From contig NZ_LUKD01000005.1 of NCBI RefSeq assembly GCF_001592745.1, positions 310,001-374,000 of the forward strand: a DNA stretch of 64,000 nucleotides, read 5' to 3'. Below, one piece after another: positions 61,612 through 64,000 of this stretch. Numbering within the stretch: the stretch's first letter is position 1; every line of letters starts with the position of its first letter. This DNA comes from Bdellovibrio bacteriovorus. Its GTDB lineage: Bacteria; Bdellovibrionota; Bdellovibrionia; Bdellovibrionales; Bdellovibrionaceae. A program made the translations under genes and the position numbers. Below the pieces are notes generated by a model. It had not been told where the DNA came from. It saw only the letters and a program-made list of their open reading frames with translations, and ran no database searches.

Positions 61612-62423
61612 AGAACCTCCCCTTGTTGAGAGAAGGCTTTGTATTTAAGGCCGAAGGTTTCATAAAGAGCCTTGCGGATATCGCCCAATTCGACATTCGG
61701 GCTTAAGTGACCACCTTGTACGATACCGATAGATTTATTTTCTTCAGAAACCACAAACACCAAGGCGTCTGTTTCTTCTGTTAATCCGATGGCAGCACGG
61801 TGACGTGTGCCCAGGTTTTTATCTAAAGCCGGATTTTTACTTAAAGGCAAAAAACAGCCTGCGGAATGAAGCTTGCCGTTACGAATAAGAACCGCCCCAT
61901 CATGCATGGGGCTTTCTGGATGGAAGATGGACGCCAGTAACTCCGCTGAAACTTTGGAATCCATTTCCGTTCCAAATTCAATGTGATAGTCGATCACGAT
62001 TTCACGCTCAACCACCACCAAGGCGCCGAAACCTTTTTGCGCAGTTAAGATGATGCCTTTCGCGATCTCTTCGATGATTTGCGTTTCTTGAATTGTCGAG
62101 GCGTCATTGAAGAAAGGATTGCTTCCAATGTGCGCTAAAGCACGGCGAATCTCGCCTTGGAAAAGGACGACCACGATCACAAAAAGATTTGAGAAGAACT
62201 TTTCTAAGATCCAATTAAACGTAAAAAGTTCTAGCCAAATACTCAGGATGTACCCGATGGCTAGAACTCCAAGACCGGAAAGCATTTGGATGGTGCCCGT
62301 TCTTTTGATCAGAACCAGGATCCGGTAAACCACCATCCATACTAGAAGCATATCGACAGCATCTTGCACGCGCAGATGCTGGACGATAAATATCAAGTTG
62401 TCGACAAACTGTTGCAACATCAA
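61608..62423 (-). CDS. cdaA: diadenylate cyclase CdaA
   Basis: 271 residues. Three N-terminal membrane helices to about residue 90, then a DisA_N domain with the catalytic motifs DGA at 175-177 (MHDGAVLI) and RHR in GTRHRAAIG at 205-209. It makes c-di-AMP from two ATP at the membrane. Both motifs are intact. Upstream of it is ftsH, with 45 bases between them. Confidence 0.95.
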   Translation of the reverse strand: MMLQQFVDNLIFIVQHLRVQDAVDMLLVWMVVYRILVLIKRTGTIQMLSGLGVLAIGYILSIWLELFTFNWILEKFFSNLFVIVVVLFQGEIRRALAHIGSNPFFNDASTIQETQIIEEIAKGIILTAQKGFGALVVVEREIVIDYHIEFGTEMDSKVSAELLASIFHPESPMHDGAVLIRNGKLHSAGCFLPLSKNPALDKNLGTRHRAAIGLTEETDALVFVVSEENKSIGIVQGGHLSPNVELGDIRKALYETFGLKYKAFSQQGEVL

Positions 62424-62468
62424 GATGCCTCTAATTATTAAAACGTTCTACTAAAAGCTTCGCGAATA

Positions 62469-64000
62469 CTAGATAGTCACAGGACCCGTGTTGCCTACAG
62501 GATCAGATCCCGAAGAATCTTTTTTACCCGCCGTCACCACAGCACCTAAACCGCCACCATCTCTTTTGTTGTTACGGTATTTTTCAATCTCCGCAACAGC
62601 CGCACCGTTCACAAGCATTTCTACTTCGTGACCGTCGATAGTTTCGTACTCAAGAAGGGCGTTCGCCAATCTTTCAAGAGCATCTTTGTAATCCGTCAAG
62701 ATACGCACCGCTGTGGAGTATCCTTCGTTGATGATCTTAGAAACTTCCGCATCGATCTCTTGCGCTTTTGATTCAGAGTAATCTTTATGCGTGTGACCGT
62801 ACTGCATTCCCAAAAACACAGGACCTTCACGTTTTTCAAAAGCCAAAGGACCTAACTTACTCATACCCCATTGGCAAACCATGTGGCGAGCCAAGTCTGT
62901 TGCGCGCTCGATATCGTTACCAGCGCCCGTTGTGATGTCTTTAAAGATCACTTCTTCAGCGGCACGACCACCAAACAAGAAGGCAATCATGTTTTCCGCT
63001 TTTTGTTTCGACAATGAAACGCTTTCTTTTTCAGGCAATGTCTGTGTCACACCCAACGCCATACCGCGAGGAATGATTGTTACTTTATGAATTGGATCAA
63101 GGCCTGTTAGTTTTTTACCAACCAGCGTATGTCCTGCTTCGTGATAAGCCGTCACGCGCTTATCTTCGTCAGAGATAACCATGGATCTTCTTTCAGAACC
63201 CATGATGACTTTGTCTTTGGCTTTTTCAAAGTCTTCCATATCCAAGTATTTTTTATCTGTGCGAGCGGCGATCAATGCCGCTTCGTTCACCAAGTTCTCA
63301 AGGTCAGCACCCGAGAAGCCCGGAGTACCACGAGCAATCTTAGACGGTTCAACGTCAGGACCCAATGGAGTCTTACGCATGTGAACCGTTAGGATTTGCT
63401 CTCGACCTTTAAGGTCTGGCTTATTCACAACGACACGGCGGTCGAAACGACCTGGACGAAGAAGAGCGGGATCGAGAACGTCAGGACGGTTCGTCGCTGC
63501 GATCAAGATAACACCTTCAGAAGATTCGAAACCATCCATCTCAACAAGAAGCTGATTCAGAGTTTGCTCACGTTCGTCGTGACCACCACCCATACCAGCA
63601 CCACGATGACGTCCTACTGCATCGATCTCGTCGATGAAGATCAAACATGGAGCATTCTTTTTACCTTGCTCAAACAAGTCACGAACACGGCTCGCACCCA
63701 CACCCACGAACATCTCAACGAAGTCAGATCCCGAGATTGTGAAGAATGGTACACCCGCTTCACCCGCAACGGCGCGAGCCAGCAATGTTTTACCTGTTCC
63801 CGGAGGACCTACTAGCAAAACACCTTTAGGAATACGACCACCTAATTTTGTGTATTTTTTTGGATCTTTGAGGAAGCTGACGATCTCTTGCAAATCTTCT
63901 TTAGCTTCATCCACGCCTGCCACTTCTTTGAACGTCACACGATTTTTGTGCTCCGTTAAAAGGCGCGCGCGGCTTTTGCCGAATGACATAGCTTTACCAC
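62469..64000 (-). CDS. ftsH: ATP-dependent zinc metalloprotease FtsH, 5' end cut off
   Basis: Partial; the frame runs past the window edge. The visible part begins just before the common GKSRARLL segment, so the N-terminal membrane helices and periplasmic domain lie outside. Present: AAA domain with Walker [20 protein letters not shown], second region of homology, and zinc motif HEAGH. Quality-control protease of membrane proteins. The methionine at 63989 is internal, not the start. No T-run terminator before cdaA, so read-through is likely. Confidence 0.97.
   Translation of the reverse strand, partial: GKAMSFGKSRARLLTEHKNRVTFKEVAGVDEAKEDLQEIVSFLKDPKKYTKLGGRIPKGVLLVGPPGTGKTLLARAVAGEAGVPFFTISGSDFVEMFVGVGASRVRDLFEQGKKNAPCLIFIDEIDAVGRHRGAGMGGGHDEREQTLNQLLVEMDGFESSEGVILIAATNRPDVLDPALLRPGRFDRRVVVNKPDLKGREQILTVHMRKTPLGPDVEPSKIARGTPGFSGADLENLVNEAALIAARTDKKYLDMEDFEKAKDKVIMGSERRSMVISDEDKRVTAYHEAGHTLVGKKLTGLDPIHKVTIIPRGMALGVTQTLPEKESVSLSKQKAENMIAFLFGGRAAEEVIFKDITTGAGNDIERATDLARHMVCQWGMSKLGPLAFEKREGPVFLGMQYGHTHKDYSESKAQEIDAEVSKIINEGYSTAVRILTDYKDALERLANALLEYETIDGHEVEMLVNGAAVAEIEKYRNNKRDGGGLGAVVTAGKKDSSGSDPVGNTGPVTI

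Noticed and set aside
63850-63989. Start of FtsH at 63989
   Set aside because: The visible frame continues to the window edge and the methionine sits in the conserved [14 protein letters not shown] segment, so it is internal.
1-64000. CRISPR array, insertion sequence or prophage
   Set aside because: No regularly spaced repeats, transposase or phage structural genes seen in any frame.

Overview
The window looks like chromosomal DNA of a Bdellovibrio-type predatory bacterium (Bdellovibrionota). This is an inference from gene content and style. It has many small signal-peptide proteins of unknown function, several exported hydrolases and peptidoglycan enzymes, lipoproteins with an FQNC signal end, and closely packed housekeeping operons that mostly run on the minus strand. 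No phage, insertion sequence, CRISPR array or rRNA operon was seen. One tRNA gene, tRNA-Val(GAC), is present.

Positions 1-10 kb hold mostly small exported proteins on both strands, each with a clear ribosome binding site and often its own hairpin terminator. Among them are a VOC protein, a GNAT acyltransferase of the siderophore type, a three-gene minus-strand unit (membrane protein, exported esterase, KhpA-like KH protein), and a 972-residue lipoprotein that joins a beta-propeller, an M28 aminopeptidase and a PDZ domain. From 10 to 22 kb come a lipoprotein with both 2H-phosphoesterase motifs, a TrmA/RumA-type RNA uracil methyltransferase, an RDD protein paired with a large anchored surface protein, a PilZ-like membrane protein, an L,D-transpeptidase, a shortened DUF222/HNH-type protein preceded by a small overlapping ORF, an NlpC/P60-like lipoprotein, MscS, TtcA, a glutathione transferase and tRNA-Val.

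From 22 to 32.5 kb are an orphan OmpR-type regulator, a trypsin-like protease, a four-gene unit ending in sufE (unknown exported protein, APP1-type phosphatase, cysteine-rich protein, SufE), GlnD and MutS. Positions 32.5-37.8 kb hold a four-gene export operon: two proteins with CxxCH haem-type motifs, a Tat substrate resembling DUF1501 proteins, and a small lipoprotein. It is the most unusual multi-gene unit here. Next (38.1-44.2 kb) comes a compact operon that links cell-wall recycling (Mpl, a class-C-like serine hydrolase, LD-carboxypeptidase) to PurB and an unknown Rossmann-type protein.

From 47.6 to 55.5 kb one minus-strand operon runs cysteine desulfurase, MnmA, MtaB, RNase III, Era, Der and an SNF-type sodium symporter, with most genes overlapping. 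This joins tRNA thiolation and methylthiolation to ribosome maturation. From 57.2 to 58.6 kb an isochorismatase-like hydrolase and an exported thermonuclease lie between two inverted copies of a short palindromic element; each copy begins in the stop codon of the neighbouring gene. The window ends with ftsH (5' end cut off), cdaA, cdaR, glmM, pdxJ and tsaE. This is the c-di-AMP synthase/phosphoglucosamine mutase group known from Gram-positive bacteria, found here in a Gram-negative predator.
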